Assembly (NCBI GenBank): GCA_965117015.1
Contig: OZ220747.1
Coordinates: 124,001-188,000 of the forward strand
Direction: 5' to 3'
Source of the DNA: Aldehydirespirator sp965117015
GTDB taxonomy: Bacteria; Actinomycetota; Acidimicrobiia; Acidimicrobiales; Aldehydirespiratoraceae
DNA length: 64,000 nucleotides
The notes beneath the pieces are model-generated. The model made no database searches, had not been told where the DNA came from, and saw only the letters and a program-made list of their open reading frames with translations. A program made the translations under genes and the position numbers. Shown here piece after piece: positions 32,808 through 40,845 of the stretch; position 1 is the first letter of the stretch, and every line of letters starts with the position of its first letter.

Positions 32808-33538
32808 CAGATCTCTCTCAGAACGTCGATCCGTCGAAGTGTGGACGATATTGCTCCCGCCTCAGAGGCATCCCGTTGCGGTGCGACCATCCACAGGTGG
32901 GCGCCGGCACGGGCCGTGTTCAAGCTGGGCGCATCGGCAGCCTTTCTCAGGGCCGACGCCAGGGCCGGGGGAAAGCTCGTGAGGCGTGCCGCTTCGACAT
33001 CGACGTCGGAGACGGCATCGAAGCCGCCGACGCGGCCCGCGAGCCCGGCAGTGATCCGCCCTGCGCCGGGGAGTCTGGAGACGCTGGCCAGCACGGTGGG
33101 GAAGGCGACGCCGCGCCGGATCGCGCAGAGTTGACGCGCCACCACGGCCTCGAGCTCGAGCCGGTCGAGGCTGGACAGTGCGCCGCTGGTTACGACCAAG
33201 TGGGCCGCCTGCCGCCTGAGCCCGACGGAGGCGGCATTTATTGCCGGGCTCTCAACGACATGGACTGAAGGCTCGTGGAATCCGTGGGTGGTGCAGGAGC
33301 CCTCGAGGAGATTCTCCAGCCGTGGATGATCACCCTTGGTGAGCGGGCCGGCCCGCAGGGTCCGGAGGGTCGTCCCGGGCGCCCTCCAGTGCAGCAGCAT
33401 TGCGATCAGCAGACCGGCGGCCGCGGCGGGCGCAACCGCAACCAGTGGCGACATGCCCGCCGCTGCGAGGGCGGCCCAAAGGATGACGGAACCGGCGAGC
33501 GCAGGAGGCGCGACGAGGGCTGCGGGAGAGTACTTCAA
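32807..33538 (-). CDS. M48-like membrane protein with lost HExxH motif (pseudopeptidase)
   Basis: 243 aa with two N-terminal hydrophobic helices (about residues 8-28 and 32-48) and a cytosolic domain with the layout of HtpX/M48 peptidases: a NAASVGLRRQAAHLVVTSGA segment (matches the substrate strand of the family) and LDRLELEAVVARQLCAIRRG, where active proteins read AHELAHIRNG. The metal-binding His, catalytic Glu and second His correspond to Arg135, Gln136 and Ala139, so it should not bind zinc or cleave peptides. Coding is intact over the full length. It is coupled to the DUF3048 lipoprotein and follows pimA by 53 bp in reading order. A scaffold or sensor role is inference. Confidence 0.7.
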   Translation of the reverse strand: MKYSPAALVAPPALAGSVILWAALAAAGMSPLVAVAPAAAAGLLIAMLLHWRAPGTTLRTLRAGPLTKGDHPRLENLLEGSCTTHGFHEPSVHVVESPAINAASVGLRRQAAHLVVTSGALSSLDRLELEAVVARQLCAIRRGVAFPTVLASVSRLPGAGRITAGLAGRVGGFDAVSDVDVEAARLTSFPPALASALRKAADAPSLNTARAGAHLWMVAPQRDASEAGAISSTLRRIDVLREI

Positions 33539-33591
33539 GGGCGTTCTACGGTGGATCGGGGAGGTTCAGCGTTGCCGCCGCCATGCCGAAC

Positions 33592-34686
33592 CTACCGGGT
33601 GTTGGAGCGGCTGGTGGACACCGCAATCCGCTCGTAGCGCTCAAGGTACTGGTCGGCTAGGCCCGACATCGAGAAGGACTTGGCCCGCTCGTGCCCCGCG
33701 GCCACCAGCCTGGACGATTCTGGACGGTTCGACAGCACTCGACCGAGAGCCGCGGCCAGCTTGGCGGGATCGCCCGGCGGAACCAGCAGAGCATCGTGGC
33801 CGGGCCGGGCAACGTTGCGGTAGCCACCCAGGTCGCTGGCCACGACGGCAGTGCCGGCAGCCATCGCCTCCAGCAGGACGATTCCGAAGGACTCGCCTCG
33901 CAATGACGGGGCGCAGAACACATCGGCGCCCTTGAGCCGGGCGATCTTCTCGCTGTCGGTGACCGTCCCGAGCCACTCGATGCGGGGATCGGACGCCGAA
34001 CGGGCTTGCAGTGCGGCCGTCTCCGAGCCGGAGCCCGCTATCCAGAGCCTCACATCTCCGGGGAGCATGCGCAGCGCCTCGAGCAGCACACCGAGGCCCT
34101 TGCGGGGCTCGTGCCGTCCGATGAACAGGATCGTCGGACCGGAGGCCTGTACAGGCTCGGCGATCAGGTAGGGGGCCAACTCCACTCCGTTGTAGAGCAG
34201 ATCGTAGGTTCCGCCAAGGGCGTCGGCCGCCATGTCGCGTGCGTCGCGCGAGACCGCCGCCCGGTGGTCGAGACGGCCGGCCAGAAAGCGGGTTGCCCGA
34301 GGGAGGAGGTCGTAGGCCAGCGAGCCTCCTGCAGCGTGGAAGGTGCCGATGAGGGGAGCGGGCCTCACCAGCAACGCGGTCATTGTCGGACCGGGCGCCA
34401 GCGGCTCGTGGAGGTGGATCACGTCGAAAGACTCGTCGCGCATGGCTCGGATCGCCCGCAGCTGGCATGAGGGGTCGGGGGCCACCGGAGCAATGGAGCC
34501 GTTGGCGATCGTCGGCAGGCTGTTGCCGAGCGGCGTGACGTTGGTGTCCGGCGGCGGGCCGTCGCATGGTCCGAGCACCCGGGTCGGATGCCCGCTGCGG
34601 CTCAGCGCCCGGGCCAGCCCGAGCACCTGCATCTGGACACCGCCGGGCACGGTGAGGCTGTACGGGCAGATGATTCCGATCCGCAC
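33592..34686 (-). CDS. pimA: Phosphatidylinositol mannosyltransferase PimA-like (GT4)
   Basis: 364 aa GT-B glycosyltransferase. MRIGIICPYSLTVPGGVQMQ matches the PimA N-terminus; FDVIHLHEPLAPGPTMTAL is the acceptor side; the C-terminal domain carries ILFIGRHEPRKGLGVLLEA and PSLRGESFGIVLLEAMAAGT, the nucleotide-sugar E-x7-E motif. PimA adds the first mannose from GDP-mannose to phosphatidylinositol at the inner membrane leaflet. Its place directly after patA and pgsA is the same as in mycobacteria and supports the call. Confidence 0.85.
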   Translation of the reverse strand: MRIGIICPYSLTVPGGVQMQVLGLARALSRSGHPTRVLGPCDGPPPDTNVTPLGNSLPTIANGSIAPVAPDPSCQLRAIRAMRDESFDVIHLHEPLAPGPTMTALLVRPAPLIGTFHAAGGSLAYDLLPRATRFLAGRLDHRAAVSRDARDMAADALGGTYDLLYNGVELAPYLIAEPVQASGPTILFIGRHEPRKGLGVLLEALRMLPGDVRLWIAGSGSETAALQARSASDPRIEWLGTVTDSEKIARLKGADVFCAPSLRGESFGIVLLEAMAAGTAVVASDLGGYRNVARPGHDALLVPPGDPAKLAAALGRVLSNRPESSRLVAAGHERAKSFSMSGLADQYLERYERIAVSTSRSNTR

Positions 34687-34698
34687 TGGTTATTGAGG

Positions 34699-35610
34699 CT
34701 AGAGGCCACGCAGCGGTTGAGGCGTGGGCAGTCCGAGCGCCTCGTAGTCGCTGGGCCAGTTGGGTGACATCAGATGCCACTGCTCGGGCGCGACCCTGAT
34801 CAGATCCTCAAGAGCGGCGGCATAGTCCTGCACGACTCGTTGCGTATCGCTGCGGATGCCTCCTGATCGTCGGGTGTCGACCGGCGGCCCGGCGATGGCG
34901 TGACGGGTCCTGCCCCGCCAGTACACCGCCGCGGGGATCAGGGGCGCGCCGGTCCGCAGAGCCAGCACGGCAGGACCGGCCGGCAGCCTGGTCCGCTCGC
35001 CGAAGAAATCGACGGCCACGCCGGTGCCGGTGACATCTCGATCAGCGAGCAAACACACGACGTCCCCCCGCTTGATGGCCGCAACCAGACGCCCGCCCGC
35101 GTCCGGTCCCACCGGAATGATGTCCATGCCCAACCGCTGCCGGAATGAGGTGAACCATTCGAACACCTCAGGAGGCTCGAGCGGCTCCACCACCGCCGTC
35201 ACCTTCATGCGCGGGACCAGCGAGAGCCACCAGGCGGCCCATTCCCATGTGCCGAGATGCGGCATCACCAGGATCGGACCGACACCGGAGCGAACGGCGC
35301 GCTCGATGGTGCCGACACCCTCGTAGCCGAAGCCGGCGTCGATGGTCGAGGCGTCCAGCCCCGGAAGCTGGAAGCTCTCGAGGTAGTAGCGGGCGTACCA
35401 GTCGAACGCGGCCGTCACCCGCATGGACGCCTCGCGGCGCCCCATCGGCCGGCCCAGCGCCCTTTCGAGGTTGCGCCGCACCAGCAGTCGCCGGTCGCGG
35501 CTCGCGACCGCGACCGCCGCCCCGCCGGCCAGCGCGGCAGCCCGGGCGACGGGCGGGGGCGCGTGGCGGGCGAAGAACTCGGCGGCCCGATACGCCGAGG
35601 CCGACGGCAT
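34699..35610 (-). CDS. patA: Phosphatidylinositol mannoside acyltransferase PatA-like (LPLAT)
   Basis: 303 aa. Lysophospholipid acyltransferase-type fold: GPILVMPHLGTWEWAAWWLS carries the HxxxxE catalytic pair, followed by LLADRDVTGTGVAVDFFGER and RLPAGPAVLALRTGAPLIPA. In mycobacteria the equivalent protein acylates the mannose of PIM. It lies between pgsA (15-bp gap) and pimA (12-bp gap). Members of the HtrB/MsbB lipid A family look alike, but a lipid A role is not expected here. Confidence 0.85.
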   Translation of the reverse strand: MPSASAYRAAEFFARHAPPPVARAAALAGGAAVAVASRDRRLLVRRNLERALGRPMGRREASMRVTAAFDWYARYYLESFQLPGLDASTIDAGFGYEGVGTIERAVRSGVGPILVMPHLGTWEWAAWWLSLVPRMKVTAVVEPLEPPEVFEWFTSFRQRLGMDIIPVGPDAGGRLVAAIKRGDVVCLLADRDVTGTGVAVDFFGERTRLPAGPAVLALRTGAPLIPAAVYWRGRTRHAIAGPPVDTRRSGGIRSDTQRVVQDYAAALEDLIRVAPEQWHLMSPNWPSDYEALGLPTPQPLRGL

Positions 35611-35625
35611 CCCGGCCTCTCAGGC

Positions 35626-36333
35626 TCAGCCGGCGTCGGTCGGCGGGCGGTTGCGCATCCGCGCCCGCCGAGCGGTCTCGGCGACGCGGCCTTGAGCCCG
35701 CGTTGTGCGGGTGCGGCGGAAACGGCGGCGGGAGCGGGGACGGACCGGCCGGCCCTCGGACGCCTGCCTCCAGATCTTCACGAACCGCTGCACCGCGGTG
35801 ACCGCGGTGAGCACGGCCATCACCCACAGGGTCCATATGAGCAGTTCGTTGAAGAGCAGGCCGAATGCGAGCACGACGAAGCGCTCGGCCCGCTCCATGA
35901 TGCCGCCCTTGGCCTCGTAGCCGAGGGACTCGGCCTTGGCCCGCTGGTACGACACCAGCATGGCCAGGCTCATCACCGCCACCGGCAGCATCATGATGTG
36001 CCCGGGCCGGGTGTCGGCCAGGTACCAGGCGATGCCACCGAACAGCAGGGCGTCGGTGAGGCGGTCCGACACCGAGTCGAAGAAGGCGCCCCGCAGCGAG
36101 GAGGTGCCTGAGGCCTTGGCCACCGCGCCGTCGAGGGCGTCGGGAATCCCGGCCAGTATCAGCAGCAGGAAGCCCACCCGCAGGTAGCCGGTGGCTATGG
36201 CGACGGCCGCGCCGGAGGCCATGACGATGCCGGTGATGGTGACCATGTCCGCGGTCACTCCGGTGCGGCGAAGCGAGACGCCGATCGGTGTGAGACCCCG
36301 GTCCACTGCCTCGCGCCAGTTTCCGTCGAACAT
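35626..36333 (-). CDS. pgsA: Phosphatidylinositol phosphate synthase (CDP-alcohol phosphatidyltransferase)
   Basis: 235 aa with about six TM helices and a basic C-terminal tail of about 40 residues. The CDP-OH-P signature is present: D65 A L D68 G69, G82, D86 and D90, except that the usual Arg of the DGxxAR part is Lys73. It joins inositol 3-phosphate to CDP-diacylglycerol, the step before PimA. The three-gene order pgsA-patA-pimA makes the PI branch more likely than PG synthesis. Confidence 0.85.
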   Translation of the reverse strand: MFDGNWREAVDRGLTPIGVSLRRTGVTADMVTITGIVMASGAAVAIATGYLRVGFLLLILAGIPDALDGAVAKASGTSSLRGAFFDSVSDRLTDALLFGGIAWYLADTRPGHIMMLPVAVMSLAMLVSYQRAKAESLGYEAKGGIMERAERFVVLAFGLLFNELLIWTLWVMAVLTAVTAVQRFVKIWRQASEGRPVRPRSRRRFRRTRTTRAQGRVAETARRARMRNRPPTDAG

Positions 36334-36404
36334 TCGCCGGCCTTCCGGTTGGCTGCGCTTGAAACGCTACCAGCTTGCCGCAGCGTGCCCCGGCGGGCGC
36401 TGCC

Positions 36405-36457
36405 GGTGTCCGCTTGCTCGCACGGGCTTCGCCCTACTCGCTCGCAAGTCGGACACC
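36405..36457. terminator. Imperfect 53-bp hairpin between the small membrane gene and pgsA
   Basis: Arms GGTGTCCG (36405-36412) and CGGACACC (36450-36457) pair perfectly, continued by CTTGC/GCAAG with one bulged base, and an inner GGGC-TTC-GCCC stem-loop (36424-36434). No T-run follows on either strand. It is in a position to end the transcript of the gene at 36499-37059 before pgsA. Confidence 0.45.
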
Positions 36458-36498
36458 CGCATCCCCCGCCTGGCTGTCGCAGTTCCTCCGCTCGGCCT

Positions 36499-37059
36499 CT
36501 ACGCGTCCAAGCCGGTCCAGTCTTCGGGGTTGTCCTCTACGAAGCACCCCATGATCTCACCGTCCACGCCGTCCACCAGGACGAGGCCGCGGCGGTCGGG
36601 GGGAGCCTGGTTGGAATAGAGCAGGATGCGCCACGTCGGGCGGCTCCTCAGACCCCGCCAGGCGAGCTGCGCCGACGCGTGCCCCACCGGGAAGCCGACC
36701 TCCCTGGTGGCCGCGACCAGGGCGTCGTTCTCGTCGACGGCGAGGTCCCATCCCGCCTGGATGCAGTAGAGGCCGAACAGGATGAGGGCGACGCCCCCGA
36801 CGGCGAAGCCGCCGTTGACGAGCACGGCGTCGCTGCCGGCCACCAGCAGGATCACGATGGCGGCCGCGCCTATCAGCAGGTAGAGCGCACCTGCGATGCG
36901 TCGCCTGCTGTTGTTGGGGAACAGGTAGGGCCCCACGTATCCGGCCGCATCGAGATCGGCGGGGAGCCGGTCGCGCACCTCGGCGTCGCTCCCCAGGTCG
37001 CGGGAGACCGCAGGATCGTCCGTCCCCTCCGGGTCGCCCCCGTTGGCGGCTTCGCTCAC
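36499..37059 (-). CDS. Hypothetical membrane protein with two TM helices
   Basis: 186 aa from the GTG at 37059. Residues 1-45 are acidic and hydrophilic, then YLFPNNSRRRIAGALYLLIG leads into two adjacent TM helices (about 55-75 and 80-101), and a soluble C-terminal domain follows (DENDALVAATREVGFPVGHA, LAWRGLRSRPTWRILLYSN) that ends in an acidic tail. I do not recognise the family. It has 38 bp to the upstream dehydrogenase gene, and codon use is like its neighbours. Confidence 0.7.
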   Translation of the reverse strand: MSEAANGGDPEGTDDPAVSRDLGSDAEVRDRLPADLDAAGYVGPYLFPNNSRRRIAGALYLLIGAAAIVILLVAGSDAVLVNGGFAVGGVALILFGLYCIQAGWDLAVDENDALVAATREVGFPVGHASAQLAWRGLRSRPTWRILLYSNQAPPDRRGLVLVDGVDGEIMGCFVEDNPEDWTGLDA

Positions 37060-37097
37060 GACCCGCAGGCTAGAGCGACCAGCCCGGGGCTGGACGG

Positions 37098-37880
37098 TCA
37101 GGCCGGGGGCCAGGCCAGGCCGCCGTCGACCTTGATGATGGCGCCGGTCGTGTAGCTGGAGGCCGGCGAGGCCAGGTACAGCGCAGCGCCCACGATCTCG
37201 TCGGGCTGCCCTCCCCGCCCCAGCGGTATGCGCTCCCGGGCCGTCTCGGCGAACGCCTCCAGGTTCCAGGCCTTGGCGATGTCGGTCAGGAACGGGCCCG
37301 GCATGATGCAGTTGACCCTGATCTTCGGACCCAGCATGTGGGCCAGGGCGACGGTCAGGTTGTTGAGCCCCGCCTTGGCCATCCCGTAGGGCACCTCGAT
37401 GGCGGAGGGCTGCACGGCCGCGATGCTGGAGACGTTGATGATGCTGCCCTCCGCGTCGCGGGCCCGCATCTGCTCGGCCACCAGCGCGCACAGCCGGAAG
37501 GGGCCCTTCATGTTGAGCCCGATCACGCTGTCGAAGAGACCTTCCGACACCTCGGCCAGCGACGGGTACAGCGGCGAGCTTCCCGCGTTGTTGATCAGCA
37601 CGTCGATCGGTCCGAGCCGATCCGTCACCTCCTCCACGAAGGGCTCGCACTGCTCCCAGCGGCCCACATGCAGGCCCAATCCGATCACATCCGAGCCGGA
37701 TTCGGCCGCGATCTCGGCCGCGACCTCCTCGCACACCTCACGCTTGCGGCTGGCGATGGCCACCCGAGCCCCGCGGTGGGCGAACGCCTCGGCCATCTCG
37801 CGGCCCAGGCCGCGGCTGCCGCCGGTGATGGCGACCACCTTGCCGGACAGCTCGAACAACGGATCGGTGCCTGTGGTCAT
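37098..37880 (-). CDS. Short-chain dehydrogenase/reductase
   Basis: 260 aa from the ATG at 37880. Classical SDR: VVAITGGSRGLGREMAEAFA (TGxxxGxG), ASRKREVCEE after beta 2, VLINNAGSSP (NNAG), IINVSSIAAVQPSAIEVPYG with Ser and Tyr, MAKAGLNNL with Lys, and RVNCIMPGPFLTDIAKAW. The arginine-containing strand-2 end suggests NADP. The substrate is unknown. It is divergent from the acetoacetate-decarboxylase-like gene with a 67-bp shared gap, so the two may be co-regulated. Confidence 0.88.
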   Translation of the reverse strand: MTTGTDPLFELSGKVVAITGGSRGLGREMAEAFAHRGARVAIASRKREVCEEVAAEIAAESGSDVIGLGLHVGRWEQCEPFVEEVTDRLGPIDVLINNAGSSPLYPSLAEVSEGLFDSVIGLNMKGPFRLCALVAEQMRARDAEGSIINVSSIAAVQPSAIEVPYGMAKAGLNNLTVALAHMLGPKIRVNCIMPGPFLTDIAKAWNLEAFAETARERIPLGRGGQPDEIVGAALYLASPASSYTTGAIIKVDGGLAWPPA

Positions 37881-37947
37881 GGAACCAGTCTGCCGGGAGT
37901 GCTCGGCTCCAATACGCTGAACTCGTTCCACCACGACAGGAGACAAT

Positions 37948-38712
37948 GTGACCGAGACCCCCATGAACCGGCCCGGCGAGGTGGCGGGCTGGCCCAAGCT
38001 GGTTGTCACCTATCTCACCGACCCCTCAGGCATCGAGCAGCTCGTCCCGCCCGGCCTGGTGCCCGGCGAACCCGTCGTGACCGTCGGCGTCTACTGCGTG
38101 CCCATCCTGGGCGAGCCGGAATTCGGCATCAGCATCAAGGTTCCGGCGTCCTGGCAGGGCACCGAGGGCCTCTACAACCTGGGCATGGGCATCGACCAGG
38201 AGGCGGCCGTATCCATCAGCCACGAGACGAACGGCCAGCCCAAGTTCCTGTGCGAGATCGACTACTACCGCCTCGGCGACCACGTGGCGGCCCGGGCCAC
38301 CCACCAGGGCTACACCTTCGTGGAGTTCAGCGGCGACGTGACCGGGTCAGCCGACGTGGCGCCCGGCGATGTGAGCGACCACGAGTGGTGGATCAAGTAC
38401 TCCCGGGCCATCGGCGGAGCCGACGGCTCCTACGACTTCCCACCCCACGTGGTGGACGTAGCCACCACCTTCGAGCAGCGCCACCGCGAGAACATCGACG
38501 GCGAACTGAAGCTCCTCGACAGCCCGTGGGACCCGGTCGCTCGCTACCTGCCGATCCGGGAGCAACTGTCGGCCCAGCTCGTGACCCACCAGGCCAAGGC
38601 CCGCAGTATCAGCAACGCCGGTCCCCTCGATCCGGCCGCCTTCTGGCCGCATGCCGACACCATCGGCGCCTCCCGCTGGCCCGGAACCCGGGGCGGCCCC
38701 AGAGCCGACTGA
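37948..38712 (+). CDS. Acetoacetate decarboxylase-like family protein
   Basis: 254 aa from the GTG at 37948 with AGGAGA 4 bases upstream. SYmmetric beta-cone features of the ADC-like superfamily are visible: LVPPGLVPGEPVVTVGVYCV, EFGISIKVPASW and SHETNGQPKFLCEIDYYRL, where the Gly-x-Pro-Lys pattern aligns with the Schiff-base lysine region (GFPKK) of acetoacetate decarboxylase. Many relatives act as aldolase-dehydratases or decarboxylases on beta-keto acids; the reaction here is not defined. The pairing with a divergent SDR suggests keto-acid or ketone metabolism. Confidence 0.65.
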   Translation: MTETPMNRPGEVAGWPKLVVTYLTDPSGIEQLVPPGLVPGEPVVTVGVYCVPILGEPEFGISIKVPASWQGTEGLYNLGMGIDQEAAVSISHETNGQPKFLCEIDYYRLGDHVAARATHQGYTFVEFSGDVTGSADVAPGDVSDHEWWIKYSRAIGGADGSYDFPPHVVDVATTFEQRHRENIDGELKLLDSPWDPVARYLPIREQLSAQLVTHQAKARSISNAGPLDPAAFWPHADTIGASRWPGTRGGPRAD

Positions 38713-38720
38713 AGCTCAAA

Positions 38721-38772
38721 ACCCGAATTGGCAGCGGAGAGTGCCGATTCGGGCCTCCTGGGCTGCCAATTC
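38721..38772. repeat. 52-bp dual-fold hairpin element, copy 1
   Basis: Contains CCCGAAT...ATTCGGG with an inner GGCA/TGCC (local hairpin) and also GAATTGGCAGC...GCTGCCAATTC (wider hairpin). The two folds share bases and cannot form together. It lies between two convergent genes, 72 bp ahead of an almost identical copy. Confidence 0.8.
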
Positions 38773-38792
38773 AGTCCAACCGGGCGGCCTAG

Positions 38793-38844
38793 ACCCGAAT
38801 TGGCAGCGGAGAGTGCCGATTCGGGCGTCCTGGGCTGCCAATTC
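38793..38844. repeat. 52-bp dual-fold hairpin element, copy 2
   Basis: Identical to 38721-38772 at 51 of 52 positions (C38755 is G38827). The 20-bp spacer between copies is unrelated. The copy ends 9 bp before the stop codon of the convergent dehydrogenase gene, consistent with a bidirectional terminator or a REP-type pair. Confidence 0.8.
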
Positions 38845-38852
38845 GGTTCCGC

Positions 38853-39782
38853 TCAGGTTGCGAGGTTGTGGCCGGGGGGCATCTCGGCCCGGCCGATCGC
38901 GTCAGCCCGGGAGTGCAGTAGCTCGGCGGTCTCGTCCAGATCCCGGGCGATGATGTAGCGGCGCTCGGCCACGCCGTCGACCACGAACTCTCCCAGCTCG
39001 TCGAGGTCGGCCACCTGGGGCTCCTCCCCGCGCATCTCGGCCACGATCTCCTTGAGCTGCTCGAACGTGAGGCTCGCCCGCCCGGTCCCCTCCCCGACCC
39101 GCTGCAGGTGCTCGGGACGGTTCCGCAGGGCATTAAACAGGCCGGTGTCCATCATGCCACCCGACGGGTAGAACACCGAGGCCCGCAGGTTAGTGCCCTC
39201 GTTGATGAGGTTGTGGTTGAGGGCCTCGGTGAAGCAGCTGGCGGCCGCCTTGGAGGAGGCGTACACCGAGGCCGTCGGCACGGGGGCGAACCCGCCGTCA
39301 CCGGAGGACGTGACGATCACCTGGCCCGGCTCGCCCGACTCGATCATGCGGGGCACGAACGCCCATGTGCAGATGGCCACCCCGAACACGTTGACGCCGA
39401 AGCACCAGCGCCAGTCGTTGGGCTCCTGCTGCCAGGGCTTGCCCCCGCCCCCCGAGGTGACCCCCGCATTGCAGAACAGCAGGTTGCACGCCCCGTGAGC
39501 CCTGAACACATGGTCGGCCAACGCGGTGACCGACTCCTCGTCGCTGACGTCGGTGCGGACCCCTTCAACCGGCCCCAGAGGCGACAGCTCCCCCACCGCC
39601 TGCTCCAGGACCGGCTCCTCGATGTCGGCAATCACCACCGTTGCGCCCCTGCGGAGCAGCGCCTTCACAATGCCCTTGCCGATGCCGCTGGCCCCACCGG
39701 TCACGACTGCCGTAGAGCCACTGATCGGGAGCTGATGGTCGTCGGCGCTCACCTCGTGTCTTGAGGGCGGGCCGCTCGGCAT
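38853..39782 (-). CDS. Short-chain dehydrogenase/reductase
   Basis: 309 aa. TAVVTGGASGIGKGIVKALL is the cofactor loop and VIADIEEPVL ends strand 2 with Asp, suggesting NAD preference. LFCNAGVTSGG replaces NNAG with CNAG; VIVTSSGDGG and SVYASSKAAASCFTEAL hold the catalytic Ser, Tyr and Lys. A C-terminal extension of about 60 residues (LTFEQLKEIVAEMRGEEPQV) is longer than in classical SDRs. Substrate unknown. It precedes another SDR and a molybdopterin enzyme on the same strand. Confidence 0.87.
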   Translation of the reverse strand: MPSGPPSRHEVSADDHQLPISGSTAVVTGGASGIGKGIVKALLRRGATVVIADIEEPVLEQAVGELSPLGPVEGVRTDVSDEESVTALADHVFRAHGACNLLFCNAGVTSGGGGKPWQQEPNDWRWCFGVNVFGVAICTWAFVPRMIESGEPGQVIVTSSGDGGFAPVPTASVYASSKAAASCFTEALNHNLINEGTNLRASVFYPSGGMMDTGLFNALRNRPEHLQRVGEGTGRASLTFEQLKEIVAEMRGEEPQVADLDELGEFVVDGVAERRYIIARDLDETAELLHSRADAIGRAEMPPGHNLAT

Positions 39783-39860
39783 GGGTCGGAGGGTAACCCG
39801 CGGCTAGCTGAGCACGGTCACAGGCGGGATGCCGGTGGATTCCGAGACGCCGCGCACCGG

Positions 39861-40835
39861 TCATACCTCGTCGAAGGACAGCCGGACCAGCCTCTCGCTG
39901 AGTTCCCACAACCGGCCGGCGGTGGCGGCGTTGTCGATCCACGGCTCGTAGCCCTGCTCGCCCGGGCCGGGGGCGGTCGGTCCGCAGTCGGCGAAGTACC
40001 GGCCGTTGTGGGCGGCCGCTTCGGGCGAGGTGGCTGCCCACACCTGCGTGGCCGCGCCGGCTTCGACGCTCTTGAAGCGCATGCCGCCGCCGGAGCTGCC
40101 GCCCTGCCGGGAGGCGCTCGCCCTCGCCCGGGCCATCAGCGCCTCGGTGAGTTCTGGCGTCAAGTGACGGCCCAGCCGGGTGACGATCGCGCCGGGGTGG
40201 ACCGAGAACGACCGCATCGGTTCGCCGGCGCGCCGTGCGAGCTCGGCCGCGAAGTGAGCGTTGGCGCTCTTGGACCGCCCGTAGGCGACCCACGCGTCGT
40301 AAGGGGTCGTCTCGAAGTTGGGATCGGCGAGGTCGACATCGGATATGCGATGCCCGCCCGAAGACAGGGTCACCACCCTCGGGCTCTCCGCCCGGCGCAG
40401 CAGCGGCATGAGCCGGAGGCTCAGCGCGAAGTGTCCCAGGTGGTTGGTGCCGAACTGCGTCTCGAACCCGTCAGCGGTGCGGCCCTCAGGGCAGGCCATC
40501 ACGCCCGCGTTGTTGATGAGCACGTCGACGCGGTCAAGCACACCGGCGGCCTGCTCAGCGAATCGGGCCACGCTGGACAGGTCGGCGAGGTCCAGTTCGT
40601 GGACGGACAGGTCGGCGTCCGGGACGGAGGCACGGATGCGGTCGACGGCCTCGGCGTTCTTAACCCCTTCGCGGGCGGCCATGGCTACATGGGCGCCGCG
40701 GGCCGCAAGACCGCGGGCCGACTCCTCCCCCAGCCCGCTCGACGATCCGGTGACGACGAACACCCGCCCGGACAGGTCGATGCCGTCGAGGACCTCGTCG
40801 ACGGTCGAGTCCCGGTCGAACCCGCTCATAGTCAT
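39861..40835 (-). CDS. SDR-family oxidoreductase (retinol-dehydrogenase-like)
   Basis: 324 aa. VFVVTGSSSGLGEESARGLA, VLINNAGVMACPEGRTADGF, TQFGTNHLGHFALSLRLMPL and RVVTLSSGGHRISDVDL followed by WVAYGRSKSANAHFAAEL (Tyr, Lys) fit the extended retinol-dehydrogenase/WW-oxidoreductase-like SDR group, whose hallmark is the NHLGHF helix. It lies 10 bp downstream of the molybdopterin enzyme gene and probably shares its transcript. The substrate is unknown. Confidence 0.88.
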   Translation of the reverse strand: MTMSGFDRDSTVDEVLDGIDLSGRVFVVTGSSSGLGEESARGLAARGAHVAMAAREGVKNAEAVDRIRASVPDADLSVHELDLADLSSVARFAEQAAGVLDRVDVLINNAGVMACPEGRTADGFETQFGTNHLGHFALSLRLMPLLRRAESPRVVTLSSGGHRISDVDLADPNFETTPYDAWVAYGRSKSANAHFAAELARRAGEPMRSFSVHPGAIVTRLGRHLTPELTEALMARARASASRQGGSSGGGMRFKSVEAGAATQVWAATSPEAAAHNGRYFADCGPTAPGPGEQGYEPWIDNAATAGRLWELSERLVRLSFDEV

Positions 40836-40845
40836 TCGCAGATCC

